Part shown: positions 44,638 to 56,296 of the stretch, piece by piece
Position numbering within the stretch: position 1 is the first letter of the stretch
Layout: each line of letters starts with the position of its first letter
Source of the DNA: Leucocoprinus leucothites
Lineage: Eukaryota; Basidiomycota; Agaricomycetes; Agaricales; Agaricaceae
DNA: 64,000 nucleotides
Assembly (NCBI GenBank): GCA_013368445.1
Contig: JAACJO010000012.1
Span: 806,001 to 870,000, forward strand
Direction of reading: 5' to 3'
Notes under the pieces: generated by a model
What the model was told of the DNA's origin: nothing
The model's database searches: none
The model's input: only the letters and a program-made list of their open reading frames with translations
Position numbers and translations under genes: made by a program

Positions 44638-47160
44638 CTAACTTGACGGTGCTTCCCTGATGTGCGAGTATCGAACTCGATCGACACCTCCTATCAACCC
44701 TGCACTCGAGATTGTAGGACTGCACCTTTTCTTGTTTCGATCACCAAGGCGTTCGCTTCTCTCAGTAGTCGCGATCGAGCTCCATAGTTTGGCTTGAGGT
44801 TGCGTCCTAGGGTGAGTAATGACTTGTCCGAGAGGCTTTCCTAGTTCTGAGCCACAAGCGGTATTCACTACACGAAGCCGATTGCGTGGCTTTGGTATGA
44901 GATTGTCTTCGTGAGAAGCCGATGTCAAGATCCTGGTCTCCACCAGCTTGTCATTGAATAGCCGAGCTTGAGAAGGTGAATTCGACAGGCTTGAGTACCC
45001 GGCTCGTTGTGTAACCTGGGGGGGTAGCATTGCCGTCAAGCCCGTTGCAGAACTAACGGGCCTAGCAGATGCGGTGGGTCTGGCAAGGCCATATTTGACG
45101 AAGCTCAGTCTCGGTTTGGGTATACAAATAGCACTTGCAGGGGCACGGACCGGGGAGACCAATCTGTTGGAAGAGCGAGTGACTTCTCGCTTGTTCTCTC
45201 TAGTGGTTCGCGAGCCGTCAAGCTTGACAGGGGGAACCACCTTTACGAACCCGCCTCGCTTGCTAGCCGGAGTACACAAGTGAACAGTCTCTGCCTGCAA
45301 TGGACGAGCAGGAATGGTGTTATGACATAATCGAGTGGTTCGCTGTGTTGCCTGGCTTATTGAGGGATACGAAGCTCTCATCGTGGACCTAGTTGACGGC
45401 AATGTCGTGTCATTTTCCTTGTGCGGCTTTTTGGCGGCTCGAGTAGGCACTTCAAATAGCAAATCTTCTCCGACAACCTTGTGCCGTGGTAAGGGAGTTC
45501 GAGAACCCATTGTCATATCAATGTAGCATATTTTGTCCATCGGAGTTCCGGCATTGATATCGAAATTGGATTGCTGTTTGGCATGAGAATTGATGATCTC
45601 GGTTTCAACTTGACTTGGAGAATCCTTCTTCTCGTGTCCGTTAATTATTGGTCCTGAACAACTAGAGATAGGTCTTTGGTGTGTATATGACGAGGCTTCT
45701 GGAGCATGGGTGTTGCAGATAGAAGGATCTCCAACCAGGTTGCGGTTGGAGCCGGACATGACTGTCATTTCAAGTGATCCAAAGCTCCCACTGCTGAACG
45801 TCGCACATAGACGTTCTGCCGATTGTAGCGCGCATAAACTCCTCAGAGACAGAATTTTGATTCCCGATTGGGTTCCTGGTATCGAAGTTATATCCGCAGA
45901 GCGACGTGCGCTAGGGTTGAGGGGCAGCGCAAAGGCGGAAACATCAGCTGAATTTTCCAAACGGTTGGGCGCCGGGCATATGGGGGAGGACTCAGTCTCG
46001 GCAGGAGCTCGGGCATGTTTTTCTAGAACAAATGTCTGCTATAATTATATTAGCCAAAGCATCCAAGGGAGAGCACAACAGGTACTGACGATGCGAGGCA
46101 TCAAGAAACCATGCCTTTTCTCAATCGCTTGTGTTTCAAAGTCTAGCGAGTCATGGACAGTGGTCCGCCGTAAACGTTTGGTGGTCAAGCGATGGTATTG
46201 ATGTGATCGAGTTGCGTGATGACTCAGTCCTTCAGATGAGGGTCTTGGAGACTGACGATTTCCTCCCTTCCCTTTTGAAGAAATATTTGTTATCAGGTCC
46301 AGAGATATTGGGATAGAAGATGAAACCAATTTGTGGGAGTTAGGTGATTTAAAAGCACCATTAATTTGTAGGCCTTCCGAATCCGAGAGATCGTCTAGAG
46401 TGCTTGTTGGTAAAAATAGAGGGTGCTTCAAAGTCGCACTGTTGCCTCCATGGTCACCGGTATTATGAGATGACTGAGTAATAGCGGTGGTAGAGCCGTT
46501 GGGCTTGGGCGCGGCCTGCATTTTCCAAAAATAAGCCGCCCTTTCTATCTCGTGATGGTCTTTAGGCGATTTCAAATACGAATGCGCAGTCGTAGCATGT
46601 TTCTCCAAGGTAGGATTATTGAGGAGGGCAGGAAGTATCTTCGACCAGGGAGACTCTTTATCGCTAGCTGCGGTCTGAATGGCTTCAACCAGCATGGTTT
46701 CGGGATCAAGGCCGTTGTCAACACCAGCCTGAGCGTGATTAATAATACGAGGGTCCAAAATATTCCCTTCCGCCAACGCCCGAATGAACCGGCGATAATC
46801 CGTCATTTGCTTTTCAAGTCGAGAGACGGTGTCCCTGTCTGCGCGAGCAACGCAGGAAATGTTACTGTCGTCCTTCGTAGATTCGAGAATATCGTGTAGA
46901 ATTGCGATTTCAGCAAGAAAGACATTGATCATGAGCCGAAGGTTCTCGCATTCTTTGCGAAGAAGAACATTTTCTGTATTCAGAATAAAGATTTGGCGTC
47001 CTGCGAAGGCGAGTTGCGCATGTAGGGTAGCAGCAGAGGCGCGAGGTGAGGGCGTGCAACCTGGTAGCATAGTCGTTGGGAAATAGTCATGAGAGAATGG
47101 ATCTCGATAAGCCAGCTCGTCGAGTGCGTTGTGTGATGCAGAAACACGGAAGGAAACCAT
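44638..47160 (-). CDS. Unknown protein with N-terminal coiled coil and disordered basic C-terminus
   Basis: Two long open frames join over an intron: the donor follows HGFLMPRIV near 46092 and the acceptor precedes TFVLEKHARAPAE near 46035. The combined protein is about 830 aa. Residues about 45-95 (FAGRQIFILNTENVLLRKE and ENLRLMINVFLAEIAILHD) form a clear coiled coil. Later regions are Ser/Thr/Arg-rich with many Ser-Pro and Thr-Pro sites and basic patches (TTKRLRRTTVHDS, RVRYSHIREAPSS), suggesting a phosphorylated nuclear or cytoskeletal protein. The layout recalls shugoshin-like proteins, but I do not see the shugoshin C-terminal basic motif, so I do not assign it. A Met at 47199 would add a short hydrophobic stretch; MVSFRVSASHNAL (47160) is preferred. 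Confidence 0.6.
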
Positions 47161-47272
47161 CTTAAATAGCACAGCCACGAACAACGAGAATGATATCATC
47201 TGATTGGTAAGCTTCGGCGCTGTCAGCAGAAGGCGAACTCAGCAGCGCAGTCTATTCTTCACAGCAACCGCC

Positions 47273-48476
47273 ATGAGCAGCTATCCAGTTCCTCCCCCTT
47301 CTTACGGCGCCGCAGACGGGCGTAGAGGTGCAAACGAGTCTCAAGAGCCTCTCATCTCTGAATCCAGTAGAGGTGGTGGCTTCGGCGGCTTCTACGACCA
47401 ACCTGCTTCGGGTGAACTCCCTGACGACTTCAAGGTCCGTGCTTTAATTTGGTGGATTGACTGACCTGACCATCGCCGAAGTATGGCGTTAGCGTCTCCG
47501 AAAGCTCCCAAGAGATTCGTAATGCTTTCGTTCGCAAGGTTTACACAATTCTCTGTAAGCATACCCCCGATCCTCCTGTGATTGGATAGAGGTCTAACGT
47601 ATGAGCATCCAGTGTGCCAGATTGTGGGTATCAACGGCCCGTCGCATCCTGCACAACAGCTTAACGTAAATTTAGGCCGCAACTTGTATCGTCGGCGGTG
47701 TCATATCCCAATCGCCAGATGCCATATTCTGGGTCCAGACGCAGTTCGTTATTACTGTACTCATTAAAGCTTGATTCTCACAATCTCCCCCCTAGCACCT
47801 GGTCCTTCTATGTTCCTCTATTTGGTACCCTCATTAACCTTGGCTTATTGTACTGGAAACGTCACTCCCCCCCTTGGAATTTCGTTCTCCTTTCTACCTT
47901 TACTTTGATGGAAGCCTTCACTCTTGGTGTCGTCGTCGCCTTCTATGATAACACTTTGGTTCTGAAAGCCCTGTGAGTGCGGCAACGTTCTTGATCCTTG
48001 TGTGTTCTGATCGAAACTCTTAGCCTGATTACCCTCGGTGTCTTCCTTGGTTTAACTCTCTTTACTTTCCAGTCCAAGTATGACTTTTCGGGGATGGGGC
48101 CTTTCTTGTTTGGTGGTCTTATGGCCCTCGTCATGACGGGATTTATTGGCATATTCTTCCCCTTCGGTCGCACCATGGACCTTATTTTTGCCATTGGTGG
48201 TTGTCTCATCTTCAGCGGGTACATCGTTTATGATACCTATACAATCAACAAGCGGCTATCGCCCGACGAGTACATCATGGGAGCCATCAGCTTATATTTA
48301 GAGTATGTCGCGACTTTCACTGCCTCGCTTCATCTTTTGACCATTTCCTTTTTTTTTTTTTTTTCAGCTTCATCAATCTTTGTGAGCTACCTCTTGTCAA
48401 TCATTCAAGTACCTCATTAACTCTTTCCGCAGTTATCAACATCTTGAGACTCCTCAACAATCTCCAGGACCGCTAG
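47273..48476 (+). CDS. BXI1: Bax inhibitor-1 family membrane protein
   Basis: Multi-pass membrane protein of the TMBIM/BI-1 family (yeast Bxi1/Ybh3), linked to ER calcium and stress-induced cell death. The cytosolic N-terminus is Pro/Gly/Ser-rich (MSSYPVPPPSYGAADGRRG). Conserved parts are YGVSVSESSQEIRNAFVRK, FWVQTHTWSFYVPLFG, WNFVLLSTFTLMEAFTLG, SGMGPFLFGGLMALVMTGF, CLIFSGYIVYDTYTINKR and DEYIMGAISLYLDFIN, ending FINILRLLNNLQDR. A 14-nt micro-exon (48368-48381) supplies most of DFINLF and follows a long T-run. The gene has about seven introns. It is divergent from the coiled-coil gene, with starts just 112 bp apart. Confidence 0.92.
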
Positions 48477-48747
48477 GCAGGGTCGCTGAATGTTGAGGTG
48501 ACTGTTCTTATTCGTTTACCGTTGTGATACATCTGTCATGTATTTCTTGCTCGATTGTGCTGAATAAATATTATCTCGTCACCCCTCTAAAGACTCGGAT
48601 TGTATGCATGCATGACTATGTAGATATTGAACGCCAGCTTCACGGGTTGCCTGGTTGATCGCTTGCAGTTATTTATAGATGCTTCACACCAGTCCTCGTC
48701 ACTGAAGTTAGGGCTATGTACCCTCGTTGGAATGTTCATCCTTGACA

Positions 48748-50525
48748 ATGGACTCCATCTTCCAGCTGGGATATAGCCTCCTCGATCGTGTTCGTCCCGT
48801 CCTAAGCTCCCTTGTCATCTTGGGGAAACTCTTAACGTATTTTTAGGGCTTGGTACCAGATTTTATTCTGCGGCGCGCTATCAGGTACCTTCTTCAAGAG
48901 CGGCTGCGAGAAATTGACCACGGATCGTATGAAGCCAACCATGCCGCTAAAATGAAGTGGATCGACGAAGTCAAGGCTCGCTCTGCTATTGCAGACTTAC
49001 CTGCCAAAGCCAACGAGCAGCACTATGAGGTGGTAACGGTTCGTACATTGGCGGGTAGAGTTAACTAAAGACAAGTTCCTGTCAGGTTTCCACAAAGTTC
49101 ATGCTGTCGACTCTGGGTCCTCGTGCCAAATACTCTGCTTGTCTGTACCCTTCTGGTAGAGAAACCTTAGCGCAAGCAGAGGATTGTATGCTGGAAAGCT
49201 ACTGTGAAAAGGCCGCGTTGGCAGACGGAATGGAAGTACTGGACCTTGGATGCGGTATGGCGCTTGTGACACCTGACCCTGGTTACTAACTGATGCTTCG
49301 AAGGATGGGGAAGTCTATCCCTATTCCTCGCCGAGGTGTGTGAAATCTTCGTGAGGTCCACTACAATGGTCTGACTTGATCTATTCCTAGAAATATCCCA
49401 ATTCCAAGATCACAGGCCTCTCGAACTCGAGCACCCAGAAAGCATATATTGACTCTACGGCAAAAGAGCGGGGTTTATCAAACCTGGAGGTTCTTGGCTT
49501 ATCTACCATTCGAATTTCCGACAGCTCACAAGCGCCTCTCAGATTATAACAGCAGACGTGAACACTCATGATTTCGACGGTGCAAAGCGGTGAGTTGGGT
49601 CATATCACGAGAGTTTGGCTCTGAGCTCTTTTCTTTGTAGCTTTGACCGCATACTGTCGATCGAAGTGGGTGGTCCTGTATGCTTCTTTGAATGACACAC
49701 TAACTAATCCACTCGACATTGAACTTAACTCAAAGATGTTTGAGCACATGAAGAACTATAAAGCACTTTTTCGCAAGGTTTCCACATGGCTTCGCCCGGC
49801 GAAGGAGGGGAACGATGACCCTGCACTCTTATTCGTGCATATATTCTGCCACAAGTTCACGCCTTATCATTTCACAGAAGACGATGGTTGGATGGCGCAG
49901 AATTTCTTCTCTGGTGAGATCGAACTATCACACCTCGCAACTTATTAGATAGCTCATTCTGATTTTCGAGAACCATAGGTGGAACGATGCCTTCCCATGA
50001 CCTTTTCGTAAGCGACATAACAGAACCGCAAAAAAGATTTGACAGCAGAACCAGTTCTCTATTCTCCACGGACAGGCATATTTCCAAGACGACGTTACTT
50101 TGATGAGAAGCTGGTACATTTCCGGGCAACACTACTCAAGAACGTGCGAAGATTGGCTCAGAATCCAGGATAAGAATCGTAGAGGTGAACCATCTTGGAG
50201 CTGTCCTGACTGCAAGTAAGCTAAGATTGAATGACTCCATTTTAGAAGGATTAAAGGAGCTCGAACATGACGCCATAACGAAGGGAAGGCCGGCCGAGGA
50301 AGGGACGAAGGCATTTTACAGGAAAGCTAGATTGTACCCGATTTCTCGAGTTCTGACTACTGATATGTCTTCCCCTTAGGTTCAGAGTTTTCTATATAGC
50401 TTGCTCCGAATTATTCAACATGAACGGAGGACAAGAGTACGTTTATCATGATAGATTAATTGTCAAGATGCTTATCATCAAGTAGATGGGGGGTTGGCCA
50501 CTATCTGTTCAAAGCCAAACAGTGA
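48748..50525 (+). CDS. Cyclopropane-fatty-acid-synthase-like SAM methyltransferase
   Basis: SAM-dependent methyltransferase of the CMAS superfamily, called cyclopropane-fatty-acyl-phospholipid synthase or coclaurine N-methyltransferase-like in databases. MDSIFQLGYSLLDR joins GLVPDFILRRAIRYLLQER, then ANEQHYEVSTKFMLSTLG, YSACLYPSGRETLAQAED, the SAM-binding loop VLDLGCGWGSLSLFLAEK (with an intron inside GCG), ITGLSNSSTQKAYI, LSIEMFEHMKNYKALFRKV and VHIFCHKFTPYHFTEDD. It ends FYIACSELFNMNGGQEW and GHYLFKAKQ. The real substrate (lipid or small amine) is not deducible. It converges on MDM31 with only 45 bp between the stop codons. Confidence 0.87.
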
Positions 50526-50570
50526 CAACCGGCGGTGGTCCCAAACAAACGTCCTAAAAACGCCTCCGGA

Positions 50571-53540
50571 CTAAAGGTCTACCCCAAGTGGAACTGAAAA
50601 AGTGTCATATAAACCTAATGCCATCCCCGAGTGTCCATTAAAATATACCTCCTTCAAATGAGCCGGTACCGGATCCGCAATATTTTTGAGAGCGGAAAGA
50701 ATTGCGTTGGCAGTCTTCTGTAAACTCCAAAGGCTGACCGTTTTGATCCTTTGGCGGTTCATGTTGGCTTGGCTGACGTGATATGCCATCGCATCGTAGG
50801 TCTTCCGGAAAGTGACTCAGGTTGACCCAGAGACTTGGAAAACAAGCTACATACCTTGAGAGAAATTTCATCCATGAGCCCAGCTACGATAAGATAAATA
50901 TGTTGAGCTATTTCTGAAGGGCGGACTATGAAAAGTACATACTCTCCCACATCTATGAATAAATGTCCTTAGTCGGTGCGAAGGAGCGGGTGAATGAAGA
51001 TATGCTTACAGTCCAAGAACCATCAAAATCGCTCAGGTTCTTCACCATCCGGCAATGGATCGGTACTAACGTACGATTGGCACTATAGGTGATACCATGG
51101 TCATCAACAAACTAAAATTGAAAGACTCCAGGAAACGTACTTCATGAAAGCAACGATGGGTCGAATGAACGCATTATTCACATAACTCAGGTCGTTTGTG
51201 AATATTGGCACGGCCGCCTTCAAATCACGGAACCGCAAATCCATGTCAATCACAACTTTCAGCTCTTCTTCTCCTTGTCCTGCACTAGCCTTGTTCCGTT
51301 CGTAGTCCAACATATCGTCTTCTGGTACACTAAGAGGAGGCCTAGCCAGCTCCCTCTGGCCAGGAATGAGTTTGGTACCAGGATGCGAGCCATCGTTATC
51401 ATTCATGTTGTCCTTGATAGATGTTGAGATCGCGTCGGCAATTTCACCTAGGATGGCGTTGAAGGGCAGGTCATCGTGCGGGTCACGAGGGAACTTGATG
51501 TCGAGGACTGCATCAACTTTCCCCGACGTGATCCAGGAAATGGGGCCCTCCATGGTGGTAGAGTTTTGGAGATGGTCGATGTTGACGCCATCGATACGGA
51601 TACGACTCTAATGAGGGAATCAGTTAGAGCACCCAAGCCAATAAGCATATGCTATCAAACTCACCATCCGGGCCCATTCACCATCTTCCAAATCTTTCTC
51701 GTTCGTGCGGCCGATACTCTGTGGCTTATGCAAGCTGAACAAGCAGTTGTCAAACTGTCCAACAACGTTCTCAGCGCATAAGAAGTCGTAAAACAGCCAC
51801 CGTTTCCGGAATTGTCGAATATCGGCGCGGAAGATCGATGCGGTGTAAGGGCGGAAGCTCCCAGGTTGATAGACTGTAACCAGCAGGTCCTCTAGCTGCA
51901 ACGACTCTAGTTCAAAGTCGCCTGGGACAGATTTATGTCGAAACAAAGCGGGGTCAGGTGGGTTATCCGGATCCCAGTACACATTTCGTCGATCTGGGAG
52001 CTCATCAGTTAGTCAAAGTTAGCTTAAGTGGTTGAATCAATGCGAACCGAGCACTCCTCGTACACCTCTCACAACAGCATCCTCAACAAGTCCCTTTCCA
52101 TCCAACCACCTCCAAAGAGAAAGCGTAACATCGACAGAATCGATAGTCAAATCAAACAGCGACATATTCGAATCCTCTTCATCCAATGCAATAGGCACCG
52201 CATCTTCGTCTTCGTCGTCGCTAAATTGGTGGTACCCGGGATGATTGCTTACATCGTAGCCAACAGCTGTCAGGTGTTCATTTTCCTGACGCGGTTGGAG
52301 CCTTTTTACAGAAGCATCGGATGGTCGACGTGAAACATAGACATTCTTGAACGAAATACGGGATTCTCGCCATTTAGGAACTATGGCGGATTCAAAGATG
52401 ATGGTGACACCTGTTTCGGAGGTCAGATAGTCGCTGATCGCACGCGCGATATAGTCTGTGAGCATGATCTCATGAGCAATAAAATCGAATAGTGGACAAC
52501 AAGCCAACTGACGCTGAAGTCGTAGACTATTCGCAATGGCGAAAACTACAGAAAAGAATGTCGTCCTACAGGACAGTCAGTATATGATCCAACAAATAAA
52601 AAAGCTGAAACCCTGCCACTCACGTTCCAACAAGAATCCACAACGTCTGGCTCATCAGGAACCAAGTAACAAACGCCGAAATATCATCAGCGTTGAACTT
52701 GCGAAACGATTTAATGGTGAACCATTTGAACCGTATTCTCAACCGCTGCCAAAATCCAGTGGCGACCTTCAAGAAGTCATCACGCGTGGGTCGATGTGGA
52801 TGGGGCAATGAAAGCGCCAGTCGCCGGAAAAAGCGCGAGTAGTCCTCGAGGTGCCTTGGCGGATTCGCAGGGTCGATGGGTTGATGATGTCTTGGTTGTG
52901 GTTGAGGTTGAGAAGGTTGGGACTCTGATGGTGGATTCGTGGATGTTGAGGACTTCTGGCCACCATGGCTCGCGTTCGCACATGTGCATGGCTGTGGCCG
53001 GCTGTTTTCGGGCTTGGGTATTGGTGGCTCTACGGGACCAGAGGGCGAAAGGTGTGTTTGAGGTCGCGCGTCGGGTGGTTTGTGTATTCCGTCCGCCTTC
53101 ATGCACACCGCACTGGCATGTATCCATCGTATACTCCCATGGGCTATTGGGGGATTCAGCCCGACGCTGTACGGAAGCAGTCGTCTGCCGAACAGACGCG
53201 TGTTTGTTGATTCTAGACGAAGGTGTTCTTGCACTTGTACCCTTGGATATCTCGTCCATTCCCCAAGAGCTCTATGCCCTTTTTCCTTGCCTTCGCGAGC
53301 TCCACCTCCAGACAATAGGATAGTCCATGCACCGGGTTTAGGAAGACTTCGAGGAGGCAGCGTCGGCAATACGGTCGCTTGGCTCCGGAAAAAATTTCGT
53401 ATGACACTATACCGGTCTAATGTTGCCCCGTTAAGCTGGGATTTACGAATAGTGGAACGAGAAAGTGCTGTAAGACTCCTGCTGCAAGACGCAGAGGGTA
53501 CAGCCATGGTGGTGGGTGCAGACGAGAGAGAAAGTTGCAT
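50571..53540 (-). CDS. MDM31: Mitochondrial distribution and morphology protein Mdm31/Mdm32
   Basis: Inner-membrane protein family needed for mitochondrial shape, nucleoid maintenance and inheritance. It has a Ser/Arg-rich presequence-like N-terminus (MQLSLSSAPTTMAVPSASC), a long Pro/Gln linker, LEDYSRFFRRLALSLPHPH, a membrane segment in AFVTWFLMSQTLWILVGT and VFAIANSL, then FESAIVPKWRESRISFKNV and VDVTLSLWRWLDGKGLVED. Later exons give VYWDPDNPPDPALFRHK, GDFELESLQLEDLLVTVYQP, FRADIRQFRKRWLFYDFL, NVVGQFDNCLFSLHKPQSI and MEGPISWITSGKVDAVLDI. It ends YDTFSVPLGVDL at 50571. The domain order fits Mdm31. At least eight introns. The first Met was used; MAVPSASC, 11 residues on, is an alternative. 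Confidence 0.9.
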
Positions 53541-53763
53541 TGGGAAACGTCATGGGTACATATTACTTATTTAGGAAAACATAGACTAAAAATAAGTAAA
53601 CACTACTGTAAAGTAATAGTTTTGTTATGTAGGAGGCTCTGGGTATAAACTTATCATATCAGAACTCAGCCCTGTTCCTTTATCTCTGAAAATTGTTTAT
53701 CAACAAGAAAACAAAACCTGAAGAATCTTGGTAAGACCGAGGCATGTAATTATGAGGAGTCAC

Positions 53764-55329
53764 TCACGAGTCAGCTCTCTTCAATATCCGACAAACCACG
53801 CAATCACGGGTCCCATCAGATTTACAACGATCACATTTATGAGTGTCCATATATAGAGATGACCTTGATCGGGGTGCCCTCTGGATAACCGCAGATCTGG
53901 AGGGAGCATTGGTGATCCGGTGTGTCTGGAATGTGGCGTCGGTCATGGTGCGTGTAAGTGGTGATGATTTCTTCACCTGCCCCGAAAGCACGCGAGCAAG
54001 TCTCAGAGGTGATGTGTTGGGCCTGTCCTTTGCTCCAGAGGCTTGCGATTTTTTCAAATTAGGTTGTGGAATGACAGGCTCCAAGGATGGGCTTGGAAGG
54101 CAGATGATGGGCTCTGGGTGATCTGGAGTAGTATCCATCGGTTCACCGGGTGACAAGTCAGCATTCATCCCTGCCAAACCAGGCGACAATACAAGAGATT
54201 CGTCTGTTATGGCGAGAGTAGCTGGACTCTCTTCCTCAGTATCGCCTGGCTTTATATGTGATGTCGGAAACCCCGAGTTAGTAGCTGAAGTAGGACTCTG
54301 ATCTTCAAGCGGCTGGGGTACAGAGATGGCTAGTGACGTTGTGATGGAAAATGCAGGGGATCGGACAGTTGGCGTTGGTGGAGGGGTAATCGGCAGAGTG
54401 ATAGGCTGGGATGCAGACATTGAACAACACGATCCCCTTGCTAGTTCCCTCGAGGTGGCCAAAGGTGGCGAAAATGGTCTGTGCACAGGTGATGGTAGTA
54501 CATTTCTGGTCTTGAGGTTATAATTTGCAATACCAGAGCAAGGTATTGTGGGCGAAAGTGGAGAGGGAAGACTAAACGTCGACATGGTTGCACCAAACTC
54601 AGATGCTAGTGCTACAGGCTCGGGTCTGTGTTGCTGCTTGGGCGTGCTGGGTGGCAAAGCATCTGAGACAACTGGCCCCAGCCTAATCGACTGCGACGCC
54701 GACGTAATAGTATTGGATCTGGCTGACGCTGGTATCGACGGTGATGTCATGGCATGAACGGGCGCCCGAGATGCATTTATAGCGGGCAGAGCTCCCGTAC
54801 TGGCACTTGAATTGGGCCGGATCTTTGGTATTCGAGGGAGCTTTTTTACGATGTCTGACGTGTGCAATTGCTTTGGCTCTGAGCCTTGGGGGTGAACCAC
54901 ATCAAAAGACGTCTTTGAGTTGGGAACCGAGGCAAGAGTAATTGTAGCTGCTGGGGCGGGATTCGAAGGTGTGAGGATGATAGGAGGTATGATAGAGGTC
55001 GTCCTTGATTGTTTTCTTGGATCTTTAACTTGGGCAGAAAGTAGGGAACAAGGGGAATTGCTTTTGGTGGCAAGACGCTGCCGGGGGCGAGGATCCTGGG
55101 TTACCTGCCCGGTAGAAGTTGAGACCGGTGCAGCACCACTATTTGGTCGGAGGTTTGGACCCTCCACCTGAAAAAAAGCAGGAAGTGGTGCACTTGTTGA
55201 GATCGAAGGGGGACGTGGGCGTGGGTCTTGGGTGGCAGTTGAAGCGGGCATTGAATAAGTGGCAACCTTTGGTGGTGAACGGGGATCCTTTGTAGGGTCG
55301 AAGGATTGGCATGCTCTTGCTTGGACCAT
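53764..55329 (-). CDS. Pro/Ser-rich DPR-repeat protein with C-terminal Cys cluster, unknown
   Basis: Open frame of 521 codons. The first 110 residues carry four spaced DPR motifs (PTKDPRSPP, TQDPRPRP, TQDPRPRQ, VKDPRKQS), and the central part is Ser/Pro/Thr-rich and probably disordered. The C-terminus has HKCDRCKSDGTRDCVVCRI, a C-x2-C-x7-C-x2-C pattern that could bind one zinc ion. No known domain recognised. A gtgagt donor overlaps the stop codon, so a further 3' exon is possible. The region has none of the internal stops expected for non-coding DNA of this length, and the composition argues for a real protein. Confidence 0.65.
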   Translation of the reverse strand: MVQARACQSFDPTKDPRSPPKVATYSMPASTATQDPRPRPPSISTSAPLPAFFQVEGPNLRPNSGAAPVSTSTGQVTQDPRPRQRLATKSNSPCSLLSAQVKDPRKQSRTTSIIPPIILTPSNPAPAATITLASVPNSKTSFDVVHPQGSEPKQLHTSDIVKKLPRIPKIRPNSSASTGALPAINASRAPVHAMTSPSIPASARSNTITSASQSIRLGPVVSDALPPSTPKQQHRPEPVALASEFGATMSTFSLPSPLSPTIPCSGIANYNLKTRNVLPSPVHRPFSPPLATSRELARGSCCSMSASQPITLPITPPPTPTVRSPAFSITTSLAISVPQPLEDQSPTSATNSGFPTSHIKPGDTEEESPATLAITDESLVLSPGLAGMNADLSPGEPMDTTPDHPEPIICLPSPSLEPVIPQPNLKKSQASGAKDRPNTSPLRLARVLSGQVKKSSPLTRTMTDATFQTHRITNAPSRSAVIQRAPRSRSSLYMDTHKCDRCKSDGTRDCVVCRILKRADS

Positions 55330-56296
55330 CGAATGTGAATCCAGGCACGCTTCAGAACTGGGTTGAGGGGAAATTAAAGCGCGTCTGTCGTCGACGGAGC
55401 ACGAGTTTTGGCTTTAATGTATGATCAGGACATCGAAGCAAGGAGTTAATGGACGCGTCTTTTTAAGACAACGCGGAGTAGAGATATCACCTTTGATGAT
55501 TGCCACTTTTGGACATGGGCAACACGGGTGCATTCACATTACAAGGCTGCCAACAATGAACCGGGTCCAGTGCCAGTGCCACATCACAGCCTGTGGGTTA
55601 GGAGGAAGAGAAAGAGGTGCGCAAGCTATTCGCAAGCAGGGCGAGATACTTATTCCGCCGGAAATTAAATTGCAAGTCCGTACGAGGTCACCAACATGAC
55701 ACTGTCAAAAACCCGGGACTAAAAAAATTTGCATTGGTGCTCACTAGAATGGAAAGCTCAGGACTATCTAGCAGCGGCAATTGGCAGGGATCCCCCGGCA
55801 ACCGATTTAAAACCCGAGTCGTCGGCAGGGCGGGAGGAAGACGAAGGAAGAATGCAATTTCAGAAGACTGGCGGATGGTAGACCGGTTATTTGTACTCAA
55901 GATAGGCAAGAATCAATCCGAGATACGTATTTTCGTGCTCATGGCCTCAATCTTGTGTCAAGGTCCTCTTGCCTCGCGCTCGATTTTTGAGTAATCACAG
56001 GAGGGTAGATGATATCCGGTATTGTGGGGCCTGCGCCAGATGGATGGCCACGGAATTTTATTCTCATCACAGCCAGGCACCAGAGTTGGATGACCGCTCC
56101 AGTATGTGGGTCTCCATTGCTCCAAGCAACTCCCGCCAGCCCGACAGACGCTGTAATGTCCATGTGTGCTAAGGTTGAAATTGTATTTGGTCCTGTTAGG
56201 TTCTCAACTGGCGCGATCAGCTTCCTGTTGCTAAAGTCGGACTTGTCGCTCGACTTTGTTTCCCTCGCGACTCTCCCTCATCCGTAAATTTCCACA
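55330..56296. other. Intergenic, divergent promoters
   Basis: 967 bp between the DPR protein gene (minus) and the septin gene (plus). Frames on both strands (for example 55617-55994) lack a domain. Confidence 0.55.

Noticed and set aside
44638..47160. Shugoshin assignment for the coiled-coil protein
   Set aside because: Only the general layout fits; the conserved C-terminal basic motif was not found.
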